A stretch of 64,000 nt of DNA from Paenibacillus pasadenensis DSM 19293 (GTDB lineage Bacteria > Bacillota > Bacilli > Paenibacillales > Paenibacillaceae). Location: positions 1-64,000 of the forward strand of contig NZ_KE383854.1 of NCBI RefSeq assembly GCF_000422485.1, read 5' to 3'. Under the pieces are notes generated by a model. It was not told the DNA's origin and did no database searches. It saw only the letters and a program-made list of their open reading frames with translations. Shown here in pieces: positions 9,124-17,984 of the stretch (its first letter is position 1; every line of letters begins with the position of its first letter). The position numbers were made by a program, and so were the translations under genes.

Positions 9124-9345
9124 CACAAGCGCCAGAGCTTGCGACGATCAAGCCGATCCATCCCCCGGCCTCTTCGCCCGTTGCGAAGAGATGCCGGCAG
9201 CATTGATCCGTCAAGCTGACGAGGTGAAGGTGTTCGAAATTTTCGGCGGGGACCTTCCGGTGGAGCATGACATCGACAGCCATTCCGGCAAAAGGACGCG
9301 GGCAACCGGTCCCACAAACGGATGGCGAACATGCCCTTGAAACGA
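9124..9345 (+). ncRNA. glmS ribozyme/riboswitch (GlcN6P-activated)
   Basis: The 5-prime core reads AAGCGCCAGAGCTTGCGACG. In known glmS ribozymes self-cleavage falls just before GCGCCAGAG, here before G 9129. Further along, GACGAGG, then TCGAAATTTTCGGCGG and the CCTTCC/GG pairing regions match the conserved catalytic core, ending with a P4-like region near GGCAACCGG. It lies in the long glmM-glmS gap ahead of glmS, as in Bacillus. Glucosamine-6-P binding would trigger cleavage and loss of glmS mRNA. The end is approximate. The rest of the gap (8985-9123 and 9346-9564) shows no gene. Confidence 0.88.
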
Positions 9346-9564
9346 CTTTAATCCGGACGCGGGCGAGATTCCTCTTGCAGGGATAGCCGCGGTCCGATGC
9401 GATGATACTAATCCTTATCAAACTACAACTGAGCGGGCAAGCCGCTCGGACGGAACGGATGCCCCGGCCGCTGGCCGGAGGTTCAATTGAATACTGCCAT
9501 CAGCCTGGATTCATGGCATCCTTACCGGAGCGGCTTGCGGCCGCATACGGAGGTTTCTTTTCTT

Positions 9565-11397
<1,833 letters not shown>

Positions 11398-11400
<3 letters not shown>

Positions 11401-11424
11401 GCAGAGAGTCGCGAAGTCGACATC
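11398..11424 (+). other. attTn7 insertion site with candidate target duplication
   Basis: This stretch runs from the glmS stop codon to the first base of the element. It ends with ACATC (11420-11424), and ACATC also occurs at the other edge of the island (53411-53415). Classical Tn7 inserts about 25 bp past the glmS stop, which is the spacing here. The far copy overlaps the element's last base by one, so one base may have been lost there. Confidence 0.75.
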
Positions 11425-11510
11425 TGTCTGGTGACATTAAAGTTGGTTCCAATACAATATAGTTGGTTCCTATACAATATAGTTGGTACCTTTGCAATAT
11501 AGTTAGTCCC
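11425..11510 (+). repeat. glmS-proximal (right-type) end: four 20-bp TnsB-like repeats
   Basis: AGTTGGTTCC (or AGTTGGTACC, AGTTAGTCCC) recurs at 11441, 11461, 11481 and 11501, an exact 20-bp period. Each is preceded by ACATTAA or ACAATAT. The first repeat is 6 nt inside the TGT terminus. Closely packed tandem sites are typical of the Tn7 right end, which faces glmS. Confidence 0.85.
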
Positions 11511-11607
11511 CTGCAGAATAGTGTGTGATTTAATAATTAAGCTCTGTGATTCATTACATTAATGTATTGTTCTCAACAAAATAAATAGAATATAGTTTTG
11601 TTCTGAT

Positions 11608-11700
11608 TGTCAGAAGAAAATAAAGTTCTAGACTGAAAAATAAAGTGTTAGACTCGGCAAATAAAGTTGTAGACTGAGAAAATAAAGTATTAGACTGACG
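11608..11700 (+). repeat. Right-type end of the nested element: four TnsB-like repeats
   Basis: The terminal TGT at 11608 is followed by TAAAGTTCTAGACTG, TAAAGTGTTAGACTC, TAAAGTTGTAGACTG and TAAAGTATTAGACTG at 11621, 11641, 11662 and 11683 (spacing 20, 21, 21). The first 30 nt align without gaps to the classical Tn7 terminus as I recall it. Confidence 0.85.
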
Positions 11701-11728
11701 ATGCTTCATTAAGAGAGCAGCGCGGAAA

Positions 11729-11766
11729 AGCAAAGGAGCCTCCACTCAAGTTGGGGGCTCCTTTGC
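11729..11766 (-). terminator. Terminator of the acr3-like gene
   Basis: The hairpin AGCAAAGGAGCC / GGCTCCTTTGCT lies right at the 3-prime end of the minus-strand operon and is followed on that strand by TTTTCC. Confidence 0.7.
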
Positions 11767-12762
11767 TTATTCAGAACTCGCCTGAGTAGCTTTGTCACGT
11801 AGAACCACATTAGGAACAAATCGAACATAGATAAGTTCTACAGCAAGCTCAACAATGGTTTGCGTCACTATAATTGCAGTGACTAGTGTGCTCCAGTTTT
11901 CAGGTAAAGCTAGAGCAAGGGGAAGAACCACAAGGGAATTACGTGTTCCCGAACTAAAGATAACCGCTCGTCCTGACTCAACATCTAGTCTAAACCATTT
12001 TACGATAAAGCGAGTAATGAACGGCATAATGAGCATGAATGCGATATAAATAGGAATTACTTTGATAATTAGATCCCAGTAGGCGGATAACTTGCTAATT
12101 TGTGATGATACAACAATAAAAAGCGTTAGCGCCATCAACGGAACAGGAATCCACGCCGAGGCATCTAATAAGTTTTGAACACCACGACGAGTTTTATTAG
12201 AAAACAGTTGTAATCCTATAGCCAGAAGAAGTGGCAACACGATGATGATAAGAAAAGCTTCTATAAAAGGTCCCGGATTCACAACTTCAGAAGCTTTTTT
12301 GCCCATGAAAATCCACAGATAAACGGGTAATAAGATCATTTGCGTCACAAAGAGTATAGGTGTTGAAAGGAGCATAGCTTTTTCATTTCCACGGCCTAGA
12401 TGAGTAAAAACAATGACATAATCTATACACGGTGCCAGTAAAACAAGATACACACCCAGTAATACAGGAGCCTGTTGAGGCAGGAACTGAGATAACAGCC
12501 AGACGACAATCGGTACCGCAATATAATTGGCGGTTAGGATGGCTAGGATAAAACGTCGATTGCCAAGCGATTCCTTCATGGATGTAAAAGGAATCTGTGT
12601 AAACATGCCAAACATTAAAACAGCGATGACGACAGAAATTAATATGTGATTATCTAATGTCGTCATTAGATTAGGGGCAAATAAGCCAAGACCAGCTGCT
12701 AGCACTAATATCGCGACATAGAGCCAAATCTGTTTTTGCTCAAGTTTCTCCCGGTTTATCAT
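11767..12762 (-). CDS. Acr3/BASS-family efflux protein, probable arsenite exporter
   Basis: This 331-residue integral membrane protein has about ten hydrophobic helices and belongs to the bile acid:sodium symporter/ACR3 superfamily. The motif LLAPCIDYVIVFTHLGRG (about residues 107-124) corresponds to the Acr3 APC segment, whose Cys is needed for arsenite transport. A second signature, SSGTRNSLVVLPLALALP (about 267-284), matches the conserved C-terminal helix. It is the second gene of a minus-strand operon with the MerR regulator, 18 nt downstream, with GAGGAGAGAAGG before the ATG. It sits in the nested Tn7-like element. The substrate could be arsenite, antimonite or another anion; there is no arsR or arsC beside it. 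Confidence 0.75.
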   Translation of the reverse strand: MINREKLEQKQIWLYVAILVLAAGLGLFAPNLMTTLDNHILISVVIAVLMFGMFTQIPFTSMKESLGNRRFILAILTANYIAVPIVVWLLSQFLPQQAPVLLGVYLVLLAPCIDYVIVFTHLGRGNEKAMLLSTPILFVTQMILLPVYLWIFMGKKASEVVNPGPFIEAFLIIIVLPLLLAIGLQLFSNKTRRGVQNLLDASAWIPVPLMALTLFIVVSSQISKLSAYWDLIIKVIPIYIAFMLIMPFITRFIVKWFRLDVESGRAVIFSSGTRNSLVVLPLALALPENWSTLVTAIIVTQTIVELAVELIYVRFVPNVVLRDKATQASSE

Positions 12763-12780
12763 TCCGTTACCTTCTCTCCT

Positions 12781-13176
12781 CTAACACGAGCCTTCGTTTT
12801 CTATTTTATCCTTGCATTCCGACCAAGTAAGGCATTTGCAGCTCAAGCCGCTGTCTAGGATCTGTATCATCGAATTTAGCTGTCTTTTTCGCTCTTCGAG
12901 TTCGGAGCGTTTTTGCCTTGCCATCTGCTCCCACCGATCCGATAATGAATCGCCTGGTTCAAATCCTTCTAGCAAAATCGCAATTTCCTGAATGCTAAAT
13001 CCCGTTTGCTGTGCGACTTTAATAAAATTAATGCGATCTAAAAGTCCCTCGTCGTATCGGCGTTGACCATTTTTGCGTTCTGGGGGAGGAAGAAGCCCAA
13101 TGGACTCATAATAACGCAGCGTCGACGCATTAATCTCTGCCTTTGCCGCGAGCTGACCAATACTCAGTCCAGCCAT
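12781..13176 (-). CDS. MerR-family metal-responsive regulator
   Basis: This 131-residue regulator has the MerR winged helix (about residues 4-72, with LSIGQLAAKAEINASTLRYY and GLLPPPERKNGQRRYD), a dimerisation coiled coil (about 80-115), and a C-terminal Cys set C-K-C-x5-C...C (last 20 residues). It presumably binds a soft metal or metalloid and twists the 19-bp-spaced promoter at 13190 that drives the divergent genes. Autoregulation is likely because its start lies 14 nt from that promoter's -35. The Cys spacing differs from Hg-type MerR (C-x-C-x8-C pattern), so the inducer is unclear. Confidence 0.85.
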   Translation of the reverse strand: MAGLSIGQLAAKAEINASTLRYYESIGLLPPPERKNGQRRYDEGLLDRINFIKVAQQTGFSIQEIAILLEGFEPGDSLSDRWEQMARQKRSELEERKRQLNSMIQILDSGLSCKCLTWSECKDKIENEGSC

Positions 13177-13189
13177 AACAATAACCCCC

Positions 13190-13220
13190 TTGACTTAAAG
13201 TTAGCTTTAAGTTTTATGAT
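13190..13220 (+). promoter_or_regulatory. MerR-type promoter/operator with 19-bp spacer
   Basis: TTGACT (13190-13195) and TATGAT (13215-13220) are 19 nt apart, the over-long spacer typical of MerR-activated promoters. The perfect dyad CTTAAAG-TTAG-CTTTAAG (13194-13211) fills it. It reads toward the plus-strand genes at 13254-14225 and touches the merR start region. Confidence 0.88.
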
Positions 13221-13253
13221 TAGTATTATAACTATACTTGGAAGGTGATGTAA

Positions 13254-13505
13254 ATGAAAAAAGGGAGTTGGCTCGCCGGTCTTGGACTATTAGGGGCTTG
13301 CGCTTTGTGCTGCATGTTGCCGCTGATTGGAGGTCTAGCTGTTTTAGGGGTATCCTCCTTCTTTTCAAATCCATTTGTCATTACGGGTATTGCGCTTCTA
13401 TTCGTAATAGCAGGCATCGTGATTTATCAAAGACGAAAAGCAAACGGATCAGCTTGCATGACGACAGGATGCGGCTGCAATTCCTGTAAAACGAAAGGAG
13501 CATAA
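13254..13505 (+). CDS. Small Cys-rich two-TM membrane protein, MerT/MerF-like in layout
   Basis: This 83-residue protein has two predicted transmembrane helices (about residues 6-32 and 37-60). The first carries CALCCMLPL, and the cytosolic tail has C-x5-CGCNSC. Paired Cys in the first helix plus a cytosolic Cys-rich tail resembles small mercury importers (MerF, MerT), but I see no firm family match. It is the first gene downstream of the MerR-type promoter. The Cys content and context suggest metal or metalloid binding and transport. The start follows GGAAGGTGATGTAA. Confidence 0.6.
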   Translation: MKKGSWLAGLGLLGACALCCMLPLIGGLAVLGVSSFFSNPFVITGIALLFVIAGIVIYQRRKANGSACMTTGCGCNSCKTKGA

Positions 13506-13511
13506 TAAAAT

Positions 13512-13844
13512 ATGGAAAAGGAAATACCAGTGGCTTGCTTTCACAGCGTTTTTACGACTGAACAGCGCGTGGAGTATAAGAGCATTTGGGGAGAGCTTGA
13601 AACAAGAAGGCTCGGCATCACAGAGCTTGAAAACGGGTACAAATATGGCTTCCCAGGGGACGCGGAAACGCTGCGGCTTATCAATGAATGGGTAAGCATG
13701 GAGCGCAAATGCTGCCCATTTCTAACGTTTACGGTCATTGCAAGAAACACAGACGAGTCAGTTTTGCTTCAGCTAACAGGAAATGAAGAAGCAAAGGCAT
13801 TCTTGAGGAGCGATATTAAATCAAATAAACATCATAATTGGTAA
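13512..13844 (+). CDS. Conserved small protein with ERKCCPF motif
   Basis: This 110-residue soluble protein contains the motif WVSMERKCCPFLTF (about residues 58-71). I recall this from small uncharacterised proteins found beside merR-type and organomercury or arsenic genes, typically with the same GY-x-F/Y-x-FP region before it (here NGYKYGFPGD). The vicinal CC suggests soft-metal binding; no enzymatic motif is visible. It lies 7 nt after the membrane gene, with GGAG upstream, clearly in one operon. Confidence 0.6.
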   Translation: MEKEIPVACFHSVFTTEQRVEYKSIWGELETRRLGITELENGYKYGFPGDAETLRLINEWVSMERKCCPFLTFTVIARNTDESVLLQLTGNEEAKAFLRSDIKSNKHHNW

Positions 13845-13859
13845 GTCACAGGAGAAACA

Positions 13860-14225
13860 ATGAAACCAACCGCATACTGGATAAGCACCATATTAGCTAC
13901 AGGACTTTTATTTATCGGCGGCATTCTTTTCATCATGCGGGGAGAGCACCAAATAGAGGAAATGAAGCATCTTGGGTACTCTATCTACATTTTAACGTTT
14001 TTGGGGATTGGAAGAATCCTGGGTTCTATCGCAATCGTTATACCACGCTTTCCACGCCTGAAAGAATGGGCATATGCGGGCTTTGTCATTGACCTTATCG
14101 CCGCTTCAGCATCTCATGCCTACGCAGGGGACAGCCCAGTTCAGATTGCATCACCATTAATATTTCTTGTACTGATTATAGTATCTTGGGCACTACGTCC
14201 ACCAAGTCGTAAACTTAAGGTTTAG
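13860..14225 (+). CDS. DoxX-like family membrane protein
   Basis: This 121-residue protein has four hydrophobic helices (about residues 5-27, 38-60, 70-90, 95-113). The layout and motif GIGRILGSIAIVIPRFPRLKE resemble DoxX-like/DoxX_2 small membrane proteins. It is the third gene of the MerR-controlled operon, 15 nt after the previous gene, with AGGAG upstream. The role is unknown; DoxX-type proteins are sometimes linked to redox stress. A perfect hairpin follows at 14232. Confidence 0.6.
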   Translation: MKPTAYWISTILATGLLFIGGILFIMRGEHQIEEMKHLGYSIYILTFLGIGRILGSIAIVIPRFPRLKEWAYAGFVIDLIAASASHAYAGDSPVQIASPLIFLVLIIVSWALRPPSRKLKV

Positions 14226-14231
14226 TAGTGT

Positions 14232-14260
14232 ATTCAACTAACGGAAAACGTTAGTTGAAT
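14232..14260 (+). terminator. Hairpin closing the MerR-controlled operon
   Basis: A perfect 12-bp inverted repeat, ATTCAACTAACG / CGTTAGTTGAAT, with a 5-nt loop lies 6 nt after the last gene. No T-run follows, so terminator function is uncertain. Confidence 0.5.
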
Positions 14261-14271
14261 GACTGCAGTGG

Positions 14272-14429
14272 CAGTCTAAGACTTTATTTATCAAGTCTTG
14301 GTCTGCCGCGCTGCTTTATATTAATGGTTCAGTCTAAAACTTATTTTTCAAAAGCTGACGATTCTTCAATTCAACCCCCCCCCCCCCCCCGCTAAATCAA
14401 CAACTCCAGTCTAATACTTTCACCGAACA
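14272..14429 (+). repeat. Left-type end of the nested element, with a 16-nt poly-C tract
   Basis: CAGTCTAAGACTTTATTT (14272), CAGTCTAAAACTTATTTTT (14330) and CAGTCTAATACTTTCACC (14407) are inverted copies of the 11621-11700 repeats, irregularly spaced as in a Tn7 left end. They end at ACA (14427-14429), with CTGAT following. Between sites 2 and 3 lies a run of 16 C (14375-14390), unusual in this AT-rich DNA. Confidence 0.85.
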
Positions 14430-14487
14430 CTGATTAAAAGCAGCAAAGTGTCTATTAATAAAAAAGTGTAGAACCGTCAAGTTAGTC

Positions 14488-14520
14488 CCGATGATGCAAT
14501 GATGTCATCGGGATTTCTTC
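14488..14520 (+). terminator. Hairpin before the XRE regulator
   Basis: CCCGATGA and TCATCGGG pair around a 10-nt loop and are followed by ATTTCTTC. It could end transcription coming from the transposon end. It lies 23 nt before the SD of the next gene. Confidence 0.5.
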
Positions 14521-14542
14521 GTATCTTAAGGAGGTTGTCGGA

Positions 14543-14914
14543 ATGTCTACGATCGGTGAAAGAATCAAACGGATAAGAAAAATATATGGGCATAATCAGG
14601 TCGATTTTTCTAATATAATCGGGGTCTCACAAGGAACATTAAGTGAATTGGAACAGGATAAATATAAACCTGCGTTAGACACAATAATGCAAATTTATAA
14701 TAAGTTCAATACAGATATTTATTGGCTGTTATTTGGAGTAGAACAACATAATGACGATAAAAACAGGTTTGGTAAAACCGAGAGTGAACTAATTTTACAA
14801 TTTAGAAAATTAAACTTAGTTGACCAGGAGGAAATTCTTGATATTATCCAATTGAAACTAAATCGTTATAATAAGGTAAATGATATAATAGAAGAAAAAG
14901 AGGGTAGTAAATGA
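14543..14914 (+). CDS. XRE-family transcriptional regulator
   Basis: This 123-residue protein has an N-terminal helix-turn-helix (about residues 7-62: GERIKRIRKIYGHNQVDFS, IGVSQGTLSELEQDKYKP) and a C-terminal helical extension (about 80-115). It resembles short phage- or element-type repressors. AAGGAGG lies 9 nt before the ATG. Its stop codon overlaps the ATG of a 27-codon reading frame (ATGA), and a 30-residue membrane peptide gene follows, so it may regulate or be coupled to them. The target is unknown. Confidence 0.85.
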   Translation: MSTIGERIKRIRKIYGHNQVDFSNIIGVSQGTLSELEQDKYKPALDTIMQIYNKFNTDIYWLLFGVEQHNDDKNRFGKTESELILQFRKLNLVDQEEILDIIQLKLNRYNKVNDIIEEKEGSK

Positions 14915-14994
14915 TGCAAAATAAGGTGGATAATCTTTACTTTGGTACCGGTGGGGAACATCATGTGTATGAAAGTCTTGATTTTATTCACTAA
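14911..14994 (+). CDS. 27-residue peptide overlapping the XRE gene
   Basis: The ATG overlaps the XRE stop codon as ATGA, a coupling arrangement. The peptide begins MMQNKVDNLYFGTGGE and ends DFIH. It has no membrane segment and no family match. It could be a decayed start of a longer gene or a real small protein. The only support is the overlap. Confidence 0.35.
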   Translation: MMQNKVDNLYFGTGGEHHVYESLDFIH

Positions 14995-15017
14995 GTAACA
15001 ACTAAGGAGCGTACATC

Positions 15018-15110
15018 ATGGATTCGATATTATTTATTGCAGCGTGGGCAATTGTTGGGATTTTTATTGGTGGAGTAATAGTACTTGTAAAAGCTAAATT
15101 CAAGAAATAA
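15018..15110 (+). CDS. 30-residue single-TM peptide
   Basis: The peptide starts MDSILFIAAWAIVGIFIGG and ends VLVKAKFKK: one membrane helix (residues 4-24) with a basic tail, the shape of small membrane regulators or type I toxin-like peptides. AAGGAGC sits 8 nt before the ATG. A perfect terminator follows at 15187. It lies behind the XRE gene. The function is unknown; the SD, TM and terminator argue that it is expressed. Confidence 0.5.
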   Translation: MDSILFIAAWAIVGIFIGGVIVLVKAKFKK

Positions 15111-15186
15111 ATTTACAACAGAACACCCTTATTTGTTTTTTATGACGAATGAAGTTTTTAAGATGTCTAGTTGAGACATATTAATT

Positions 15187-15227
15187 AACCGGTAAGATCA
15201 GGAGTCCTGATCTTACTGGTTTTTTTA
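15187..15227 (+). terminator. Strong terminator
   Basis: A long stem AACCGGTAAGATCAGGA / TCCTGATCTTACTGGTT with near-perfect pairing is followed by seven T. It closes the XRE/small-peptide unit. Confidence 0.9.
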
Positions 15228-15637
15228 GTTTTCAGAGTGTGTAAGGACGTGGATCGAATTACTTACTCAGAGCGATGGTTTTTTAATTTATTAGACTTAC
15301 AAATGACACTTTCAGTAGGAGGGAGAAGCAAAGAACTAGAAATCAAATACTTGGTTCTCTGAAAATCAATTATATGCCCCGAAAAGAAAAGTGGATTAAA
15401 AAGGAAGCTATGGGTACTAGTGAAAAATTGCAAAATGTAAAGTGAAATTAGATTAACTGTAATTATAAATATGCTACAAACACAGTGCTACTGGGATACA
15501 CAAACTCAAATAAAAAATCAGGACAAGTTATTATAAAAAATGCTTTACAAAGAGCCTATGGTATCATATATTCTATTCAGGATAAAAGTTTCCTTCAGTC
15601 AACTTTTTGTCCCTTGGTAAAATAAAATTTTTTTATA
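15228..15637. other. Noncoding stretch before the multicopper oxidase
   Basis: These 410 nt hold no supported gene. All frames are interrupted, although 15320-15440 reads for about 40 codons like decayed coding sequence (KINYMPRKEKWIKKEAMG). I recognise no family and no clear promoter until the dyad at 15638. Confidence 0.4.
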
Positions 15638-15675
15638 AATTATTTTGCATCAAGGCAAAATAATTTCCTTATATT
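15638..15675 (+). promoter_or_regulatory. Dyad operator and promoter upstream of the multicopper oxidase
   Basis: A perfect 11-bp inverted repeat, AATTATTTTGC-ATCAAG-GCAAAATAATT (15638-15665), overlaps a possible -35 TTGCAT (15645) with -10 TATATT (15670-15675). The core TTTTGCATCAAGGCAAAA resembles DtxR/MntR-type boxes. The dyad is certain; the regulator is inference, and none of that family is encoded in the window. Confidence 0.6.
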
Positions 15676-15695
15676 AACATGGAGGTGAATAGTTA

Positions 15696-16739
15696 ATGGC
15701 ACTTGATCCAAATCGACAATTTTCAAGGAGAAGCATACTTAAAGTTGGGGCAGCTGGGATACTGGGTGTTCTGGGAAGTAGTTTTTTAAATACAACTGCA
15801 TTATTCGGAACGGCTGCTAATGCAATGGGAAATGAAAAAATGCACCATTCGCTCAAGGATCAGATGAAACAGGGGATGGCACATGGCTATGATCCTGGAA
15901 TAGATTCAACTCCGGGACTAGAAGCAGCTATCAAGGCGTTAACAGCTTTCGATTATGGGGTTGTAAGTAAGTCTTCGGATGGCAGGACCATTAGAGAATA
16001 CGAAATTCAGGCATGGGATACTGAGGTGGAGATAGCGAAAGGCATCAAATTCCCTGGATGGACATTCAATGGTACGATTCCTGGACCAACATTGCGTTGC
16101 ACGGAAGGAGATATCGTACGAATTAAGTTTGGGAACGGTTCGGCTCATCCTCATTCCATTCATTTACACGGTATTCATCCAACGAATATGGATGGATTGG
16201 AACCAGTTCCGACAGGTGGGGAATTCATATATGAATTCGAAGCAAAACCAGCAGGACTGCAACCTTATCACTGTCATGTACCACCGCTGGCTAGACATAT
16301 TCACAAAGGTCTCTATGGTCACTTCATCATCGACCCTAAGAAACCAAGGAAACCGGCAAAAGAACTAAGCATGGTGATGAATGGCTTTGATTTGGATTTA
16401 GATGGTGAGAACGAGGTTTATACCGTTAATGGCTACGCATTTGCTTACCAATCGAGACCCATTAAAGTGAAAACGGGAGAGCTGGTTCGTATCTATTTAA
16501 GTAATTTAACAGAATTCGACCCCATTAACTCATTTCATTTGCACGCGAATTTTTTTCACTATTATGCGACTGGAGCCGATCCGGATGCGAGACCACAATA
16601 TACGGATACGATTATGCAATGCCAAGGGGAGAGAGGCATCATTGAAGTAACGTTTCCTGCTCCGGGAAAATATATGTTCCATGCTCATCAGAGTGAGTTC
16701 ACGGAGCTCGGCTGGATGGGGTTCTTTGAAGTCGGATAA
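15696..16739 (+). CDS. Tat-exported two-domain multicopper oxidase
   Basis: This 347-residue enzyme has a twin-arginine signal (SRRSILKVGAAGILGVLGSS, about residues 9-28) and two cupredoxin domains. Copper-ligand motifs are HPHSIHLHGIH (about 149-159), HCHVPPLARHIHKG (about 190), NSFHLHANFF (about 282) and FHAHQSEFTELGWMG (about 329). Both T1 and T2/T3-type ligand sets therefore appear present. It probably oxidises a metal ion or phenolic substrate outside the membrane. ATG follows GGAGGTGAATAGTTA. The next genes are a ZIP transporter (17 nt downstream) and TatA, suggesting an export-plus-metal operon. Nitrite-reductase-like enzymes share the fold; the residue pattern fits an oxidase better. 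Confidence 0.82.
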   Translation: MALDPNRQFSRRSILKVGAAGILGVLGSSFLNTTALFGTAANAMGNEKMHHSLKDQMKQGMAHGYDPGIDSTPGLEAAIKALTAFDYGVVSKSSDGRTIREYEIQAWDTEVEIAKGIKFPGWTFNGTIPGPTLRCTEGDIVRIKFGNGSAHPHSIHLHGIHPTNMDGLEPVPTGGEFIYEFEAKPAGLQPYHCHVPPLARHIHKGLYGHFIIDPKKPRKPAKELSMVMNGFDLDLDGENEVYTVNGYAFAYQSRPIKVKTGELVRIYLSNLTEFDPINSFHLHANFFHYYATGADPDARPQYTDTIMQCQGERGIIEVTFPAPGKYMFHAHQSEFTELGWMGFFEVG

Positions 16740-16756
16740 AAGAGGAGGAATACGAT

Positions 16757-17956
16757 GTGCAGACCGATAGTGTAAATAAGAAGTTAAATAGGACAGTCGT
16801 TTGGTTACTTGGTATACTGCCGCTTCTGCTGCTGGCAGTTATGATTGCTTTTATCGGTACATGGGGTACAGGTGTTAAAGAACAGCAGGCAGCTCCAATT
16901 GAAGTGTTGAATATTGAACGCATCATTCTTACTGATGATGGATTTGAAGTTCGAATTCTCAATTCTGGGCCGGCGGAACTGACCGTTGCGCAAGTTGTGG
17001 TAGATGGCTCGTTTTGGAACGCTTCCTATTCACCTAGTTCAACTATTGAGCGATTTGAAAGCTCTACGGTTAGCATCCCTTATCCATGGGTAGAGGGAGA
17101 CCCACATGAAATTAAGCTTATTACCACAAACGGATTAATTTTTATTGGTGATGTACCTGCTGCAATGAAAACGCCGGCTGCTGATACCAATCGATTTTTG
17201 CAATATTCACTCATTGGTTTTTATGTAGGCGTAGTTCCAGTTGGTCTGGGGTTACTATGGTTTCCTTTCATGCGTCGTTTTTCTTCAAAAGGCATTCAAG
17301 CGGTTATGGCATTTACAGTTGGTCTGCTTTTCTTCCTTGCCGTTGATACTATTCAAGAAGGGCTAGAGCTTGGTGCGGAAGCGCCTGGCGTCTTCCAAGG
17401 AACGGGTCTCGTTTGGTTCGGAGCTGTACTCAGCTTTTTATTTCTGCTTGCACTTGATCAGACGAATTCGAAGAAAACAGTGAATACTGATGATAATGGT
17501 AAGCGGGTATCCTTCAAGATAGCAGGGGGAATCGGTCTGCATAACCTCGGAGAAGGTCTCGCGATAGGTGCAGCTTTTGCTTCAGGTGAGGCCGCACTTG
17601 GTACATTTCTCATTATTGGTTTCACGCTTCATAATATTACAGAGGGTATTGGCATTGCTGCGCCGCTGCTGAAAGCAAAGCCAACATTAAAGACATTCCT
17701 TGCATTAGCTGTTCTCGGCGGAGCGCCAGCCATTATAGGAACTTGGATCGGCGGATTTGTGTTTAATCAGACTTTGGCAGCATTATTTTTCGGTATTGGT
17801 GCAGGTGCCATTGTTCAAGTCATCTATGTCATTTTCAAAATGATCTTAAGAGATGCCAACGCTGACGGTACTCCTTCAGTTTCATGGCTTAATTTTGGCA
17901 GTCTAACGTTGGGAGTCTTGTTAATGTATATGACAGCCCTTTTGGTTAACTTCTAA
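16757..17956 (+). CDS. ZIP-family metal transporter with N-terminal extracellular domain
   Basis: This 399-residue protein has an N-terminal TM helix (about residues 13-35), a beta-rich external domain (about 45-145), then about eight helices with the ZIP signature HNLGEGLAIG (about 260-269) and HNITEGIGIA (about 292-301), whose His and Glu bind the transported divalent metal. The start is GTG, because the overlapping ATG at 16755 is out of frame and stops after six codons; GAGGAGGAA precedes it. The external domain is unusual for ZIP proteins. The partner genes suggest it acts with the multicopper oxidase in Mn, Fe, Cu or Zn handling. Confidence 0.82.
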   Translation: MQTDSVNKKLNRTVVWLLGILPLLLLAVMIAFIGTWGTGVKEQQAAPIEVLNIERIILTDDGFEVRILNSGPAELTVAQVVVDGSFWNASYSPSSTIERFESSTVSIPYPWVEGDPHEIKLITTNGLIFIGDVPAAMKTPAADTNRFLQYSLIGFYVGVVPVGLGLLWFPFMRRFSSKGIQAVMAFTVGLLFFLAVDTIQEGLELGAEAPGVFQGTGLVWFGAVLSFLFLLALDQTNSKKTVNTDDNGKRVSFKIAGGIGLHNLGEGLAIGAAFASGEAALGTFLIIGFTLHNITEGIGIAAPLLKAKPTLKTFLALAVLGGAPAIIGTWIGGFVFNQTLAALFFGIGAGAIVQVIYVIFKMILRDANADGTPSVSWLNFGSLTLGVLLMYMTALLVNF

Positions 17957-17984
17957 TTCATTGCGAGTATAGGGGGAGAGTCAT

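Larger units (their letters stand above)
11608..14429 (+). mobile_element. Nested cargo-only Tn7-like element (2.8 kb)
   Basis: This second element lies within the first. It starts TGTCAGAAG and ends ACA, flanked by the perfect 5-bp duplication CTGAT (11603-11607 and 14430-14434). Left repeats AAATAAAGT..TAGACTG (11621, 11641, 11662, 11683) face three inverted ones (14272, 14330, 14407). The repeat family differs from the outer element's ends and resembles classical Tn7 (ATAAAGTCTTAAACTG). No transposase gene is inside, only acr3, merR and three small genes, so movement would have needed Tns proteins in trans. The termini and duplication are seen directly; the mobilisation route is inference. 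Confidence 0.85.

Noticed and set aside
9487-9564. Upstream start for glmS
   Set aside because: The extension places 26 residues before the catalytic N-terminal Cys, which must be exposed after Met removal. The SD fits the ATG at 9565.
11431-11510. Four 20-bp tandem repeats as a possible CRISPR array
   Set aside because: There are no unique spacers between the repeats and no cas genes. Position next to glmS and similarity to the far end identify them as TnsB sites.
13190-13220. Ordinary sigma-A promoter
   Set aside because: The 19-nt spacer filled by a perfect dyad next to a merR gene fits MerR control better than a plain promoter.
15320-15440. Coding-like stretch reading KINYMPRKEKWIKKEAMG
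   Set aside because: The frame is interrupted on both sides and matches no family I recognise, so it is noted only as noncoding space.
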